A DNA stretch of 64,000 bases from Bugula neritina (GCA_964035545.1 OZ037767.1:6996207-7060206), one strand, 5' to 3'. Positions 38,429 through 53,033 are shown, numbered from the stretch's first letter. Translations and numbers: made by a program. The notes: generated by a model from the sequence alone, not told the origin.

Positions 38429-41400
38429 ATGTCAGCTGACACAGCGTATCAAAGAGAGGCGGAGTCTCCAACAGAAGTAACTTACATACCCATCAGAGTG
38501 CTTGGCAAAGGAGCATTTGGGGAAGCTACATTGTATCGTAGAGTGGAGGTAGTTGTTAAATCTAGTTGAATTCACATAATATACATCCTTATTTTGAAGG
38601 ACTTCTCATCTAGAGTTTTAGTTAACTTAATTAGTTTAACTGATATATGAGTCACTCTGCTTGTTAAAGTCTAGAATCATTTTCTTGTACAATTACTTTC
38701 TCTCCTTTGTATAGAATTGTTTGCAATGATAATGTTACATGGCAGGACAACTCTCTAGTTGTATGGAAGGAAGTAAATTTGAACCGACTATCGACAAAAG
38801 AAGAGAATGATTCGGCGAATGAAGTGGATATACTGTCACTGCTTGACCATGCTAACATAATAACGTATTACAATCATTTCATTGACTCTGGTGTCTTGCT
38901 CATAGAAATGGAGTATGCTAACGGTATGTGAGTCGGTCAACCTTATTAAATATGCCGTAGAAAATGTAAACTATTTTAAATACAACGACTGGAATTTTCT
39001 GTACAAAGCTGAACCAAGTTTTTTCAAATATGTTATTTCTGAAAGTCATGAATTTTAAAATTTTTTATATAATGTATTGCTGTTAAAGATAGGTCAATAG
39101 TAAGATACTTAAATTCAAAGTCCCTGGGACATATTAGCATATGTTCAATATAATATTAGCTGACCTTGCTTTAAGATTTGTTTAATACAACATAGACCTT
39201 TCACTCTAAAATTTTGATCTGAGCAAATAATCAGATATAAAAATGCTTACTAACGTCATTTTAAAAACATTTTAGCTAAAAGGTATTGGTGATTTCTATT
39301 TAATAAAATGTACTTAAATTATAATTTAGCAAAAGATTCTACCATTGTTAGGAGTTCTACACTACATATATCAACCTTTTATGCTGTTATAGTCATCTTT
39401 CACTGCCACGGTTTTTCTTAAACTCTGAAAATGGTAGCTGTGGTGATGAAATGTTGGGTTTTAACATTTTAAAATGTTAAGGGATTTATAAAATACTTCT
39501 AGTTGACATTTTTATTGCTGAAATATTTTTAGTGAAAGCTGCAGCTATAATATTTAATTATTTATATCACGTTATACGGTCTATGTATAAACTATCTCCT
39601 TTTATGTATAAACTGCACCTATTAATTTGCAATTACTAGGTAAACGATTATTTCTGCAAAGTTTTCTGCAAATCTAAGCTGATCTTCACATGGTCGGGTA
39701 TCCATATACTCACACTGAAATAAACTTAACATCTTATGTTATACTAGGCATTGCTGCTTAGCAGCTACAGTTCTTCATAACACCATTCTCTCAGGGTAAT
39801 GCATTATCTTATTCGACGTTTTTCCCATCATAAACCTACCAGACATATATGTTATATTTTAGGAGGTAATTTATATCAGAAGATTGTGCAGTGTTCAGAG
39901 TTGCTGAGTGAGGATAAAGTAATCTGGTATTTTTATCAGCTAGTCTCGGCAGTCGCATTCATTCACGACGTCGGTATTATACACCGAGACATCAAGTCTC
40001 TCAACATCTTCCTTACCAAAGGTGGTTTGTGTAAGCTGGGAGATTTTGGCATATCTAAAGTTTTGGACTCCAAAACGCAAATGGTTGAGTCGGTGAGTCT
40101 GATAAGTTAATATCTCATAAATGCACTAAATTTATATTTTCATTTGCTTGGCGAAAGACAATTTTTTTGTACGAAAAGTTTGTAATATGAGTTGTCTTAC
40201 ATTGTTTGTACAAATTTGAAGGACAGGCAAAATTTTCCTTTAAAATGTAAGTGATTCGTAACTGGGTTTTATGTATGATTGAATTTTACTGTTACTGTTA
40301 ATGATACTTTCTTGATTCAAGTTCACCAGTGTCTTCTAGCCTCAAATAACATGTGTTCATATAATAATTAGATTGCCCAAAAACACAGTATTTTATAGAT
40401 CTGAAAATGTTAAAAATTTTAAACATTAAATCAACACTTTTGAGTTTTGTTCTACGGATTTTGATTCTGATACTATGTTGTCGTAAGTTATTATTTGTCA
40501 CCTTTCACCGCCATGTCCTAATCAGTGGCGGGTTTTCTAGTATGTTCTTATACTCTAATATGTTATTTTATGTACCTATATATTCTAGCATGCTTTGTAT
40601 TCCAGTATGTCGGGACGCCGTACTACATGTCCCCTGAGCTCATCAAAGGTGAATCATACAACTCTAAGTCAGATATCTGGGCGTGTGGCTGTGTTTTGTA
40701 TGAGCTGTGTACGCTGAAGAGGGTGTTTGAAGCCACGGTATGTACATATCTGTACTCTATATTGCTACTCTGTGATTATGGTAGACTAGTAACTGTGTGG
40801 GACTCCTCACTGTCATTTATTATGTATTTACTGTCTTCAGCCAAGTTAGTACCAACTTATGAGTGTAGTAAATTACATGGGTAAAATGAAATCATTCTAG
40901 TTTGTAGTGACAATATTACAACTAATATATAATCTATAGCATCTATGTGTACATTGTTTTTATTAAGCTTTGAATTATTGCGGAGTTTAATAATATTTTT
41001 ATTGATTTTTAGTATATAGTTATCATAGTATTCACTGAGTATATACTAATGCTTTTTAGCAATCAGTGTTAGAATACAATTACAGAGAAATTTAATAAAT
41101 ACGTCATATCTAAATTAGCAGTGATTTGTTACGTCTTTGATGCTTGTGAGTGTTTGCATAGATATTCTTATCAACTGAACGACATTCTATGTTTTATTTA
41201 TGTTTTATCATATAATTTTCTAGGACTTCTTACGCTGCATGATTTTTGTTAATCCATAAAAGGTCAACTGAAGTTGAACTATACAAACCTAATCTGTAAA
41301 TTCCTTGTTTTCCTATTCTGAAATACCGCAAGAGTTTAATGCTAAGCTGGTGAACCGTTCTTCTTTCTAGAATGCGCTACGGTTGGCTGCAGTCATCGTG

Positions 41401-44400
41401 CAAGCAGAATTTAAACCAATAGATGACTCGAGCTATTCCTCTAGCCTTCAAACTATGCTTACTGATATACTTAACAAAGACCCTGTACACCGTCCCTCAG
41501 CAGCTGACATGTTCCAGTATGAATGCATGCAGAAACATGCCAAGTATGTTTCTTGTCACCCTTATTTTATATAAAAATTTTCACATAGCTATTGCCGGCT
41601 GCTGCTCTAGTGTGTTTTGGATTATGTAGTAGCAGTTGTCAGCCCCTGAGAAATTACATTATAATGAAATATAGAGTTGGTATAAATAATGTGAGAAGTC
41701 ATTGAAAGCTCAAATATACCAACAAACTGACAGTTGAGTTGAAGTTGTTATGTAAGCTAGGTTTATGTTTCTGTTGCATATTTGAACTGCACTCAGCTTG
41801 TTTATATAATATTATATACACGTTGCTGTATTCTATACAACTAGTATTGATTTGATTTTTAATCCATGTGTTGTATTTGTTTAGAAAGTAGTGGATGTAT
41901 TTTAGAAAGGGTTACTGTTTTAATTTTTAAGCATTCCAAATTTTAAATCTCACAAGAAAATCATTTTCAAATAGTTACAAAGTTTAACTATTTTTAGTCC
42001 AGTTTTGCTAGTAATAAGAAGTTGGAAAACATTCATTTAGTAGCATATAATATAACAAAAACATTCGGCACTTAACCATTCACAACCCTGCATTCATCTG
42101 GTCACTGCGGTGTTATTCAAAAGGCCTTAGCTGTGTTTGGATAAGCTGTGAGGTCAGCACATTGTGTGTTACGCTGCCGCTACTGCTGCTGTACTTGTAG
42201 GGAAATTGAGTCATGTGTGTGGAAGTTGAACGCTTCTACTCGCTTAGCTCGACTCTCATCAATGGCTGTTGAATCTCAGCCAATTGTAGTATCACAGTCT
42301 ACTGAAGTAAGTTTCTCACATCTCTTTCTGTCTGTCTATTCGTTGAGTTTAGTTTGATACACTAATATTCTATTAGTTTACTATTATAATCATTTCTGCA
42401 TAAACTATTTTATCTAGTAGTATAAAAGATATTATTTTCACTATTTTTATTTGCGTTCAGTAATTTTAAAGAGTTTCTTCATCAGATTCTATAATTTTGC
42501 TGGTTTTATATAGAGTAGTACACAGCAAGTTGTCTTGCTTATTTATTGTGTATACATTATTTACCTTCGCAATGTTTTGTTGGCTTAGCAATTGAAATAA
42601 GCTTGACTCACCGATCTTTTCAGTATATAATAGGTACAGTTATCTTGTGTTACAGATTTACTCTCACACATGTTGTTGTTTACAGTTCTCTAATGTTTAT
42701 ACTTATTTAAAAACTTGACTAATTTGTTGGTAAACAATATTTTTAATTTAACATTTAAAACAAATTTTACTATTTGTAAGCTTTAAAATTAAAAAAATAA
42801 TTAAGTGCTCATTATTAGTTACTTTAGCTATACAGCAAAGTCCTATTTGTTTAGGTGTTTGTTTGGGGCGGTGGAAAAGTCACCCCTAGAATCATAGATG
42901 TGTTTAAAGATGACAAGGCTGCAGCTCAAATTTCCTGCAGCAAGAATCATTACGCTGTTGTAACAGTAGAGAAGGAGCTGTTCACATGGACTGTGAGTTA
43001 AATTTTTTATTTACCCATCATTATTGTATTCAGGAATCATATTGTTTGTTTTATATTTTGTAAACTGCTCTATTCAATTATTGGTTATTGGTGGAGTTAC
43101 TATTTCACTAAAGTTTAAAAATAAAAGAATGTTTTGGTGTATTATAGAGTTCTCATGGCCAGTCATCCATGGTAGGTCAGCTAGGTCACGGCGATGTGGC
43201 AGCGTATAAAAACCCTAAGAAGGTGGAGTCACTGGAAGGAATACCAGTTAAGCAAGTGGCTTGTGGCGAAGAGTTTACAATATGTCTGGCAGGTAAGCCA
43301 GTTGTTCCCAACTACACATAATCTTGAGAACTCAGTACTGTAATAGAATAGCCCGGACACTGATACCACTTGTTTCTTATGCCATGCTACCTGCAGTAGA
43401 GTGTCACATAAGCCATTCCACTAATGAATTTTAGATTTATAATATACTATTTAAATAGCTAAATTATATCCAGTTATCAAGGGTTTTAGTGAAAATAGTA
43501 GCTATGGTGATGATGCCGACAGTATAATTAGAAATTGTGCTAATTTTTCAAGCTACTGTACTATTTACAAATAACATTATTGGATTCTTTTGATTGAAAT
43601 TAATTTTGTTATGTCAATCGGATAAATAGTTAACAAGAGCATAGGGTTTCTAATTGCAAATAGCGTTTGACTGTCAAAACTGTACAAAAGAAATGTGTAA
43701 TTTATGATTAGAGTATTTTGTAACTTTTATTGTAAGTGATTTGTAGTTCAAGAAGCAGTTTATTAAGGTGCAGTAGTGGAGAAATTTCAAAGGCCCAAGT
43801 TCTTCAATTTTTTTTAAATTTCAGCCTAAAATGCGGGTTGAAATTCTTAAAAAATCACATTATAAGCTTTTCTCATTTTCTTCATTAAGTAGTCGAGATG
43901 AACGGAGAAGTAAAGGTTTACCAGCTTGCCATGATTGCGTGTAACTATTTTTGGTATGATTGACAATGCGGTCATACTGTATGCCTCAATTCAGTCACAC
44001 TTCTGCTCATTGATCAGCTTCATTATATTAGTACACAATGTTTCAGTATAATATATACTTAATCGTGTAATATACACTTAATGGTTTAGGATGTTGCCTC
44101 CATGTTTAAGTGTTTAGTTTATATAGATTTATTGGTTAACATACAATGAACAACCTTACAGTGTATCAGCGATATATAATAGTAGTAAATTAAAATAGCT
44201 AATGTATTTTGTGCTATTCACCTTGTTATAATAAATTCCAATTGTATTAAGATTTGTTTTGTATTATAAGGGTGTATGATTTATAGGCTAGATTATTGTG
44301 AAATGTAGATATGATGATAATTTTTCTATTAATAGAATTCCTGATACCAGGTCAGAAAAGTATTGAACTATTGTTAAAAAATAATTGTTTTTGCCAAATT

Positions 44401-47400
44401 CAATTGTTATAGCAAACAGTTTGACCTTTGCAGATGATGGGACACTATACTCTTTTGGTGGTGATTATTATGGGTGTCTTGCTCAAGACACTGAAGAACA
44501 GGTGCTTTCACCTACTCCCATCACTCAGTTTGATTACACGATTAGTCAAGTGTCAACAGGTGATTGCCATGTAGTTGTGTTGACACAGTGTGGGAAAGTG
44601 TTTTCATGGGGATGTGGAGAATTTGGTGAGTATGGCATGACAGCCTTTAACCTTACCACATCCTGTTTTATCAGCAATCTTACTTCATACCTGCTAGAGT
44701 TCAAGGTCAATGTTTTTGCACATTTATATCCTTATTTCCCAAATATTGGCTTAAGCACATTTTTACAATAGTAAACAATTGTTTGTGATGTTACATGCAA
44801 TACTAATAAAAGATTGTATCTAAACATTGGTTGGCTCTTTAACCACTTAGTATAGTTTTTTGATAACATATAATTTTTTTTGGCTTGAGCACATGTTTGA
44901 CCATAATAAACAAACTTATTGCTTTTATAATAGATTATCTTTTTTAATGTTGCGTGCAAGGTTAATAAAAGATCTTGGTTTACTTGTTAACCTCTCAGTA
45001 TAGTAATTGATAAAAAATATAATTTTCTTCTCTAATGAAAAGGTCGACTAGGAAATGGAAACGAAGACGACAGCTCAGTGCCTCAGCTAGTGACGCTGCC
45101 GGTAAAGCAGCGCATAGAGTCTGTTGCTGCCGGCCCAGACTGCACTTTCCTCATCACTAGTTCTGGTAAACTCTTAGCGTGTGGTAACAACGAGCACAAC
45201 AAACTTGGTCTGAACAGTGAAATCCGTGGGATAACAAAAAGGAAGGCAAAAGTGAGTGAGATACACTCATTCCCTATATACATCTCCTGTTTTTACAATT
45301 GGAAATATACAGGTTAAAAATGTGTTTTATAAAAAGATAAACTGGAAGTTTCATATTCAAACTAACTTAAAATTTGGGTTAAAACTGATGAATTTTTTTG
45401 CCTAGTATGTATTTAATACGTTGAACTAATTTTGACAGTGAAATATGTCAAACAGGAAGCATCTACTTGACTTTTCTCAGCTAATTTAGAAAAAAAATGG
45501 TACTTCTTACCATGTACTAAAAAAGTTTAGTACATGGTACGAAGATAATATAATTCTGATACAGGTGTGTTATGACACTCCTTGTCAACATAGTATGGCC
45601 GTAGTGAAGCATCTCAGAAACAACAGGATTACCCAGATCAGCTCAGGTCCCACCCACACTGCTGTCATTACAAGTAGGATTCATGTTTCCTGTTATCTAT
45701 AAATACTTTTATTCTATATTGTTTTAGATCAATGATGTAAGAACATGCCTTGGTAATTCTGAAAAGTTTCATCTTTATACATATTATTATTACGCATGTT
45801 TAGGCATGTTATCCTTTGACATATTATAACCTGTTTGAACATGTCACCTAAAAGCACATGTTCACACTTGATGTGTCACCTGCAGACTTTGGTCAGCTGC
45901 TAACATTTGGGAATAACAAGTATGGCCAGCTGGGTTTAGGAGACTTTAGGGAGCACCCAGGTATTAACCTCGTCAGTGGGGTGCTCGCTGGCAGGAAGGT
46001 CACCCAGGTGGCATGTGGAGATAACTTTACTGTCATAGCTACTGATGGTGAGTATAATATCTATTGTTAACTCAGTTTAGTAGCATATTTTGATTTTAAG
46101 TGTTGATACAACCCTTTATACTAACTACTAACTTTGTAATCGTGGAGTATTATGTTGTAACCCTAACGTAATACTAGTTAGTTTGCAAGTAAGAAAATAC
46201 TTACGCATCTGTGGATAACAAACTGCTGCTCAATAATAACCAATGATATTTACAGTTTTTTAATCATTTAAATATCATCAATTATTTTTGACCAAACAAA
46301 GATATCTTTGGTATCGTTCTAGTAAATGAAATTGCACCATTTATTCTAGTATATTTTCTGTTCTATTCCCTCTGCTATTGAGTGAGTTAAACATTTTAGA
46401 TTTACTAGTCGATTTTATTTTTAGACAACCAAGTATTTGCGTGTGGAAGTTGCAAAGATGGTCGTCTCGGAATAGCCGTATGTACACAGAACATAGCTCT
46501 GCCACGACCTATATTTGGATCTCTACACGCCGTTCCCAGCATCTGCAGTTCTTATTGGGGCACCATTTTAGTTGCAGGTCAGCATTGCTGTCAACTGTCC
46601 TTGCCACCTGCTGCCTGATAGTTGTTGTGTTAGACAGGCTCAATTTATTTGCTATTAAACTTAAAACTCAGCAAGAAATTATTTGATCTCCATAAAGAAG
46701 TAGTAAAAGAGAAATTTCAATAGGCTAAGTTTTTTAATTTCTTTTTATAAAATTTGATTTGAAGTGTAGATTGAAATTCTTTTGAGAACATAACTTCCTC
46801 TGCTTTATTTTTAATCTAAAACACATACCTTTCTCCATTACTCCTTTATTGCACTTACCTCACTATTTGATACATTATTTGCCTATATGTAGATAATTTA
46901 TCATCTATGTAGTTTGAGTTTAGGCATATACTTGTATATGTGTATTTAGCATTTATCTGTGTTGCTGTAGCTACTCAATCTATCTGTTCTGTTTTCAGTA
47001 TAATGTTTGGTTGTAGATAAAGTATTGAGTCAGAAAACTATCAATAGTTCTGGTGCTACTAAGTCTTTGACATCTATACCAGGTTAGCATGTCGGGTATA
47101 TATATAACATTTCTCTGGTTACAGCTTGTATCTGCTGCTTGAAAGTCTCGCTGCATACTTAAATCTTTCAACTGTGTGTCTGCTGGGAACATAAGGTTAA
47201 AATAATTATTTAACTTTTGCTAAACTGCAATATAGAGACCTGATTTTGTTGACACGAATGTACTTGAAGCCTTAGTAAAACTTTGAAGTACAATGTGTAT
47301 GGCTAGAAACTGAGTAATGTGAAAAGTTGTAGTAAATATATTTAAAAATGGAAAATAAGCCGTCAGTTATATACCTGTATCTATCTTATTGTAAGACTAT

Positions 47401-49116
47401 TAGTATTATAATTATACAGAGTTGTCTTCTCTAATATGTTATACGGAGTTGTCTCACTAATTTGATCTGTTGATTCAGATGAAGACGAGCCCTTCTCTGG
47501 TGAAGAAGCTGCATCACCGACCTCTAGCACTTGCATGATGATGAGCTCTACACCAGCATGGGTTAAGCAGGTGATAAGTTATACAATTCGGAATTAGAGG
47601 TCATATGAGATTATCCCATTGTAATTCAAACTTACTGAGAAATTTTCTAAAAAATATCTAGTAAAATTATAACTAAATAATATTATTATGTTGAAAAACT
47701 ACTGATTTCAATTTATATTGGTTTTATATTTTTTCAATAACATAAAACAGGTGAGATTTCATTTAAAAAAATGTTTCTGTGTTTTAACTTTTATTAAATT
47801 AAAACTACATTAGTTTAAATTAGTGTGTTCTTGCATTAGGAATTCCAAGAGGCTGGTGCTTCTAACCTCCCAGTTCCATCCTTACCAGACATTCCAGGAC
47901 TCAAACTTGATCTCGGTTCACTAAAGGAGGCAACTTCTCCAACTGGGGAATTTCTGCCCAACAGTGAAAATGCTGACTCGGCAAGTGCTTTACTCACAAA
48001 ACCTACTTTGACTTTGAGTGCATGAAATAGGTTCTAATATAAACATTTAAGAAAATTTGTAAAAAGTTGTGAAACTCAAATATTCAGTCAGCCCAATTAA
48101 ACATTTATTATTAGCAGCTGATTGGTCAGTTTCATATGAATCATTTAAAAATGGATTTAGTTGTGATGTGAAACAGCATCCTATCTACAATTTAGTACTT
48201 CCTGATTGCATTAGTGCATATAGTGCATTTAAATTGGCTTCATATAGCGCTTACTTATGCTTATAATAGCTAATTCAGAGTTGCTGAATTTTTTTGTTGG
48301 ACAAACAAGTTGGTTGAAAGTTTCGAGATAAACCAAGGCTGTAGCTGTTTCTACATCACATTATTGAGATAACTTTATGGTTTATTGTCAACTACTGTTT
48401 ATGTCTTCTTGATATCTCATTTGGCAGATAATGTATGACATGAGCTCATCATTAATATCCATAGTCTTTTAGCATAGCTTGATAAAAAGTGTGAGGTTGT
48501 TTTTTTAGTGAATAGTACATTAACAAGATTTTTTAAAATAAATCCTTTCCAAAATTTTGAAGAGCAAATATTCAGATAAAAACAGGTATCTTGGGTAATA
48601 ACGTAGCTTAGCAGTAAACTTTCTGGTTTAAAAATTAGCTGAAATCATCTATAACTTCAATATGTTTAGTCGGTTTGTTTTACATTACTTGAACGTCAAT
48701 TGTGTTACCATCTATTTTTAACTTCTTTGTATTTATTATAAATTTAATTGAACTGGTATTTTAATTATAAGCATCATATAGTTTTCACATCCTGTTCTCT
48801 TCACTATTAATTGGGGAGCAAATTCACATAAATGGAATAACGGTTCTAATCTCATACAGCTACATTTTAGGTATCTGTCTCCAAGATTGAGGACTTTGTT
48901 GTTGATGATACTGATGCTAAGAACAACAACATTTCTGAGTCAACCGTGGAAATACTGGACAAGCTGACTGCTAGAGTAAAGTATCTAGAAAGTGAGAACT
49001 TGCGTCTCACGGCAGACAATACAAAACAGAAGAAAGTTATATTACAGTTGGTGACCAGACTGGAGGGCGTTGACCCTGAGTTTGAGAGTTGGAGCAGCTC
49101 TCAACAGTTAGCTTAG
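38429..49116 (+). CDS. NEK9: NEK9-like Ser/Thr kinase with RCC1 propeller
   Basis: Seventeen coding exons splice in frame to 863 aa: 38429-38548, 38746-38923, 39863-40092, 40606-40737, 41371-41543, 42201-42306, 42855-42992, 43148-43292, 44434-44625, 45043-45251, 45565-45673, 45886-46047, 46425-46577, 47017-47082, 47479-47570, 47840-47980, 48871-49116. The kinase domain (about 20-300) has GKGAFGEA, the Lys of VVWKEV (48), HRDIKSLN (HRD 140-142), DFG (160-162) and [13 protein letters not shown]1 repeats fill about 314-695 ([36 protein letters not shown]). An acidic linker and a C-terminal coiled coil (about 810-850) follow. This order is that of NEK9, which acts in mitotic spindle assembly upstream of NEK6/7. 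Orthology by family knowledge is strong. An acceptor 8 nt before the ATG indicates a 5' UTR intron. Confidence 0.93.
43765..43875 (+). repeat. Family D repeat in a NEK9-like intron
   Basis: GTGCAGTAGTGGAGAAATTTC, then a T-rich stretch, then GCGGGTTGAAATTCTTAA. It matches the minus strand of 4622-4735. Confidence 0.5.
46693..46800 (+). repeat. Family D repeat, diverged, in a NEK9-like intron
   Basis: AAGTAGTAAAAGAGAAATTTC, a T-rich middle, and TAGATTGAAATTCTTTTGAG followed by ACATAACTTC, matching the order in the other family D copies. Confidence 0.45.
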
Positions 49117-49232
49117 TGTTGAACTGTTGATAGTCAACAGTTAGCTTAGTGTTGAACTGTTGATAGTCAACAGTTAGCTTAGTGTTGAACTGTTGATAGT
49201 CAACAGCTAGCTTAGTGTTGAACTGTTGATAG
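49101..49232 (+). repeat. 33-bp minisatellite across the NEK9-like stop codon
   Basis: Four units of 33 bp begin at 49101, 49134, 49167 and 49200, nearly identical (one T to C change in the last). The kinase stop TAG (49114-49116) lies in unit one. Each unit contains CAACAGTT and AACTGTTG, which can pair as a hairpin. Confidence 0.95.
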
Positions 49233-50797
49233 TCAGTTTAGGTGCAGTACTAGAGTATAGCCTGTGTTATACTGATACACACAATAAGTTGATTAATCTT
49301 CGTAATCTGTACCGACTTATTCATATCGCTGAGGTATACATCAAATGATACGAAAAGTTTATATAAAGTATAATGTAATACATTCACCACTGACCCATGA
49401 TTCGAATGGATCTATACAGGGTGCCCACCCTTACTAATAGATTTGCATTAACACCTGTGGTTGTGGTTTCATTTGATTGACACTGTTCCCATGCATTAAA
49501 TAAAAAATCCATTCCCATAATCCGAAGCATCTGAACGAACGTAGTGATTGTGTCAGCTCATGAATTTGAATCCTGGCAGAGCTATTGGTGTTGTTAGGAA
49601 AGGGATTTGATTATAATTGCTTCTGTGTTGCTTTAAGTCATGTGACCATCATCATTTTCTTAAGAACCCCATCATTAGGGCTCCTCAAAGAGATAGAGAG
49701 ACTTTGACTATTTATGGCTTATGTGTTCTAGATAAAAAGAATCTTTTTTCTATTTTTGTGATTTGTTTCTTTTATATATAATTTTATTTATTTTTCATTT
49801 AGTGCACTAGCTTTATTATTATTGTAATAATATTTAGGTCATAGATTTAACATTTCATATGTTGTATAAAAATAGAGTTTTTAACTGGTGTAAATAAACC
49901 CGAATGGAAGGATGTATAGTTATAAACTATGTTATTAAGGCAATTTTTTAATTTGATGTTGGAGTAGACAAATCCCAAACTATTTTTATATGATAAATTT
50001 TATATTCTGAGGATTTTAGCTACATTTTTTATCTTGCATGTGTACAATACTTTTATTGTTAAAACTTGCTTATATACTAAGTTTATTTTTTAAATATTTT
50101 TGGCATACTAATGTTGTATAAGTTTTAAACAAAATTTATCTAAATTCTAATAATACGCAAAAGAAGCACATGGGGCTTTGTGTTTGTGATATATTAAGCA
50201 CCTTTGATAAACCTCTTGTGCAAATCGAATGTCAATATTCATAACATATATCTAGCACGCTAACTAATTTTTACCAAAAAACTGTACAGCAAAGTTATAA
50301 ATTGTTAATCATCATGTAATTCCAAATGAGTTGGAGCTGCTATTATTCAAACTGCAAGTTTTCCAATAAAATCACTATTATGTAATTAATATGCAATGCT
50401 ACTGCTATATAACACATTTGCAAAAGCTTTAGAATGTTTGCAACTTGTATAACTAATAATATTTGCACAACTTTATTTCAACATTTGGTAAAAGTTGTAT
50501 GTTGCTGCAAAAACTTTCTATTATTTATTCATAGTATAATGATAATCATACGAAACGATCAAGTCATATGGTACTTATGAAAGTTTACCAAAAAATAGCT
50601 TCTACAATAGTTCATGTTGTATTTTAGGAGTTGTCTTAACATTAAATACTCCATTGGATCAAAAATTAGTTAGCAGGCAGTCACCCAATGACGATACACA
50701 TAGCTTTAGGCCAATGCGGTTTAGCGAATAAGAAATAAACCATCCAATCACTGATTTGTTTCTCCTCTGCCATAAACTGCATAGAGATCGCTTCAAA
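49233..50797. other. Intergenic, 3' flank of the NEK9-like gene
   Basis: A SINE-family relic lies at 49535-49710, and AATAAA at about 49893 could serve as a polyadenylation signal. Otherwise AT-rich with no supported gene. Confidence 0.5.
49535..49710 (+). repeat. Diverged SINE copy
   Basis: A weak B box (ATTTGAATCCTGG) is followed by GTTGTTAGGAAAGGGATTTGA and a tail with CCCCATCATTAGGGCTCC, in the order of the family body seen elsewhere. Confidence 0.55.
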
Positions 50798-52017
50798 ATG
50801 GCAGGAGAATGCCTTAGTTACGGTGCCTTTGGAGCTTATAGCACGTTATATGGAAGAAGCAATACGTTTTCGTCAGATTCACAGCATCAACAGCGTAGAA
50901 ACAGACGTGTTGATAGCTGGAAGAATTATTTATCAGATGGTAGAAGATATAAAACACCAACCGAGGAAATCGAAGCTAGGACTGGAAGTTCCCCTACAAA
51001 TAACAAAGATGACAATCATTATGATCACGTAGCCCATGCTGGATTACAAGGTATCTAATGAAATTAAGTTTTATATTTTAATTATTAATTTCAATTTAAT
51101 TGTTTGACTATTTTTAGTTTATTTTTATCACAAAAACCTAATGTATGTTATCAATTTTTATCAACATTTTCTATTGGAACTGTTTATCTAAAATACAATC
51201 AATAAAGTTATTGGCATTAAACAGTCTAAAGGTTTGAAAGTTGAAAATTTTGTTTAAGAAAATTGAAAATTATTTTTTTATTAATCAATTGTTACGTGCA
51301 TTTAAACTCACAGATTTTAATCCTGAAGTCACTTGGGTCGTTAAGCGATACATGCCCCTGGATGAAAGAACTTATGCACCAGTGCCTAGACATAAATATA
51401 TTTTGAGACCTAGCGGTGTTCCACCACCTCCACAATGGATTCCACCAAAAGCTGATAGTTTCCCTGAAGGAGTGAAGTTTTCACGACTTCGAGCAGAGCG
51501 ACAATCATACAGGTTTGAACAATTTTTCTGTTGTAGTGGCTTCACAAAGTAAATATTAAATTATTGTGTAGGTACATTTTGATTGTGCAAGATTGGCACT
51601 AATAAACTGTATTTTTAACATATTGACTTCAGCTCTGCACCTTACACAAGAGATGAAAAATGGTCCACACTTCGAGAGATGCTTCCATCTTCAGGCAGGG
51701 CAATTAGAACGCATGCTCCTAATTGGAGTACTAAACCTAGCACAGCTCCACCTATGACTAACACTGTTCAATCTCGCTTTCCTATCGTGGAAAGTCCTAT
51801 GTCACGGTATGCTTTACATCCTTGTACAGTAATTCCTCATTGAATATTATATATCTACAAAAATTTTGTTAAATATAAATAAAATAAAAAAAGGATTACT
51901 CAGATGAAAATCAATGTTGCATCAAAACATTTTTGCAGTATTGTAGTTTTAGTTTCACTGTTTGTTTCAGATTTGTGGCCGACATGCACCTTACAAACCG
52001 AGAGTTCAAGTTGTTCT
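50798..52017 (+). CDS. Uncharacterised 224-aa protein, possibly ciliary
   Basis: Four exons join in phase: 50798-51050, 51314-51512, 51633-51806 and 51969-52017. The start is the ATG in TTCAAAATGGCAGG. No signal peptide, membrane segment or catalytic motif is visible. The protein is rich in Tyr, Arg and Pro, with DFNPEVTWVVKRYMPLDERT, RPSGVPPPPQWIPP, TRDEKWSTLREMLP and a conserved-looking end NREFKLF. Short, Tyr/Pro-rich proteins with such aromatic anchors are common among microtubule inner proteins of cilia and sperm tails. That assignment is only an impression; no family name is proposed. The gene stands alone, 1.7 kb downstream of the NEK9-like gene. Confidence 0.8.
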
Positions 52018-53033
52018 AGTGCCAACATCACTTCCCTTACACAGCTTTCTATTAAGTGGGATGCTATTAAATAATTGTGTTTATTTCCACTTGCTCACAC
52101 GCTATCCCTAGTCCTATTCATTGCTCAATACTACTGCATCTTCCTATAAACTATAATGCTATTATTTGTCTGCCATTGCATACAAATTTCATTTTAACAT
52201 GCTAGATAAGCACTTTAGGAAAAAGAGAAGATGAGAATGAGATTAACTAGTACTAATTAGTGGTACTGTAAGATAATAGGCTTTTTGCTATAGTCACCTA
52301 CTATGCTATATGCTTTTAAAAAGGTATCACAACATTTATATTATTCTGTTCCTCTGAATTTGTGATGCTGTTTAATTTTCTAAAATAAATATATAGCTAG
52401 TAAACAAACTGAGTGTTTTGATTGTGTAGTGCTTTGGCTGAGACAGTGACTAGACAAGAACAAACATTATACTTGTATTCTGGTAAAGAAATTCAAAATA
52501 TGATATTAACAGTTAGCTATAACATTACTTGTTCATGCCTAAATATATTAAATGGGGAGTAAGCATAGAAGTTTATATACAATTTCATAAAATTCCTTTC
52601 ACTTTTGGTAGAGAGTTGCTCAATCAAATAGCAATAGATATATTTTAGATTTTTAGAAAAGGATGGACACAAAATGTCAATAAATTAAAGATAATATGCT
52701 TCATATGCAAAATTCCAATAAACTTTTCTTTGCTGCGTAAATTAGGATAATTAACACACCTTTCAAATGTGGAAAAAATACAAACCACATGAAAACTATA
52801 ACATGTAAAGATTTCTTAAGCATTACACAACGCTTTTGAGATCAACATAAAAAATTAGTATTTGTATCTCTAGATATCTTAAGTATAAATAAATGAAAAT
52901 ATAAAATAAATTATTAAAATATAATCTCAATGACTAGATGCTGAAAATTTGACTATAGAGCAGACTCACAAAAAGTTCCTTTCAATGATTGTAAAAAGTG
53001 CATTCGTTCAATCACATGTTCTGTCGACTTTAA
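52018..53033. other. Intergenic between convergent genes
   Basis: AT-rich DNA between the 3' ends of the 224-aa gene and the SOCS-box gene. AATAAA-type signals occur (about 52385). No gene is seen. Confidence 0.5.

Noticed and set aside
48069-48266. 65-codon plus-strand frame in a NEK9-like intron
   Set aside because: It has no splice-compatible boundaries, and the flanking exons already join in phase.
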